Shown: positions 63,361 to 64,000 of the stretch, in pieces
Layout of the letters: every line of letters starts with the position of its first letter
How positions within the stretch are numbered: position 1 is the stretch's first letter
Made by a program: the position numbers and the translations under genes
Notes under the pieces: generated by a model
What the model was told of the DNA's origin: nothing
Databases searched by the model: none
What the model saw: only the letters and a program-made list of their open reading frames with translations
Assembly (NCBI GenBank): GCA_964563885.1
Contig: CAZLYX010000001.1
Span: 43,287-107,286, forward strand
Length of the DNA stretch: 64,000 nucleotides
Reading direction: 5' to 3'
Source: CAZLYX01 sp964563885
Lineage (GTDB): Bacteria > Pseudomonadota > Gammaproteobacteria > Burkholderiales > Neisseriaceae

Positions 63361-64000
63361 ATGGGGCTACATTATTACTCTGCCTTTTCCTTGAGACTTC
63401 AATTGAAACCAGCACACAAACACATCGTTGTATTATTGGCTTATTCTGCACTATTGCTGTGCAGCGAGTGGCTTTATCGTTATTTTTTTAATATTCCTAT
63501 CGCAACTAAACCATTAGAGAGTTTTGGGTTTATATTGCTAATAGTAGGATTATTTTACTTTGCTCGTTATCGGATCACACAAATCTTTATTTTTGGATTT
63601 TTTGCTTTAAGTATTATTGGCAACAATGTCCATTACTATATTTATCATAGCTGGCTCAATGGTATTAATTACTATCTAATGCTCAAAGAATGGCGCGAAG
63701 TCACCACCGCTGGCACGCCGATGCTTCCACAATTAATGCCAGCTATCTTATGGGGCGTAGCTGAATGTGCTTTATTTTTATCGCTTACAAAATTCAGAAA
63801 ACGCACCGCCCTACCCGTTGCTGATGCATTGTGTGCGGCGCTGTTCTTATTTGTTTTTGTTCGTTCATTTAGCACCACTCAAGAGCTTGGCATTTCTCCA
63901 AAGTCAAGCTACGGGCGCATAAAAGCCAATTATTTTAGCTTTGGTTATTTTGTCGGCCACGTTATTCCTTATCAACTTTTTTCACTTAGCAATATTCCCG
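63361..64000 (+). CDS. Sulfatase/LTA-synthase-type membrane enzyme, N-terminal part
   Basis: Open from ATG 63361 to the window end, 213 codons, no stop. Several membrane segments (about 22-38, 54-70, 75-95, 137-153, 160-180 of the product), then ELGISPKSSYGRIKANYF and FGYFVGHVIPYQLF, which I associate with Neisseriaceae phosphoethanolamine or phosphoglycerol transferases of the alkaline-phosphatase superfamily. The catalytic periplasmic domain lies beyond the window. The start is uncertain, with no clear ribosome site. Same direction as rluC, 44 bases downstream. Confidence 0.72.
   Translation, partial: MGLHYYSAFSLRLQLKPAHKHIVVLLAYSALLLCSEWLYRYFFNIPIATKPLESFGFILLIVGLFYFARYRITQIFIFGFFALSIIGNNVHYYIYHSWLNGINYYLMLKEWREVTTAGTPMLPQLMPAILWGVAECALFLSLTKFRKRTALPVADALCAALFLFVFVRSFSTTQELGISPKSSYGRIKANYFSFGYFVGHVIPYQLFSLSNIP

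Noticed and set aside
1..64000. CRISPR arrays, insertion sequences or prophage
   Set aside because: The only frequent repeat is the 12-base DUS at irregular spacing; no transposase, integrase other than XerC, or phage structural gene seen.

Overview
The window comes from a low-GC member of the Neisseriaceae. The main evidence is a 12-base repeat, AGGCTACCTGAA, found many times on both strands. I recognise it as the Eikenella-type dialect of the Neisseriaceae DNA uptake sequence (DUS). It occurs alone inside genes and intergenic regions, and as inverted pairs that form the stems of transcription terminators. Gene content agrees: a divergent mtrR / mtrCDE efflux locus, a pilF-pilG-pilD-coaE-yacG type IV pilus block, and the lpxA-fabZ-lpxD-ompH-bamA-rseP-dxr block. 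The base composition is too AT-rich for Eikenella itself, so a host-associated AT-rich relative (Snodgrassella- or Stenoxybacter-like) is my inference. Two runs of exactly 100 N (4445-4544 and 6966-7065) mark scaffold gaps.

Layout. 1-10 kb: benzoate transporter, Tex, isocitrate lyase (glyoxylate shunt), two lipid A acyltransferases (one cut by a gap), metK and tRNA-Asn, followed by a 54-residue small ORF and an unrecognised 143-residue protein. 10.8-26.7 kb: a long minus-strand run of envelope and translation genes (rpsB, tsf, pyrH, frr, uppS, cdsA, a serine hydrolase, dxr, rseP, bamA, ompH, lpxD, fabZ, lpxA) plus rpmB-rpmG. 27-34 kb: mtrCDE efflux pump with divergent mtrR and an AcrR-box-like operator. 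34-41 kb: uspA, thioesterase, xerC, valS, an orphan membrane protein, yacG and coaE. 40.9-44.7 kb: type IV pilus peptidase, platform protein and assembly ATPase. 45-47.4 kb: tRNA-Phe, an RDD membrane protein and asd.

47.5-51.8 kb is the most unusual part. It is a compact five-gene minus-strand cluster: a membrane-anchored TPR protein, a receiver-domain protein, a small Ras-like GTPase (MglA/CvnD type), a protein that looks like a winged helix plus roadblock domain, and a roadblock/LC7 protein (MglB/CvnB type). It resembles the Myxococcus polarity switch and the Streptomyces conservons and lies about 3 kb from the pilus motor genes. I propose it as a pilus or cell-polarity control module.

52-64 kb: a GFA-family protein, about 1.2 kb of mostly non-coding sequence holding a decayed NTF2/SnoaL-like gene, an L,D-transpeptidase, groES-groEL with a sigma-32-like promoter, a lipoprotein in a DUS-free GC-richer patch, RNase E divergent from rluC, and the start of a sulfatase/LTA-synthase-type membrane enzyme that runs off the window.
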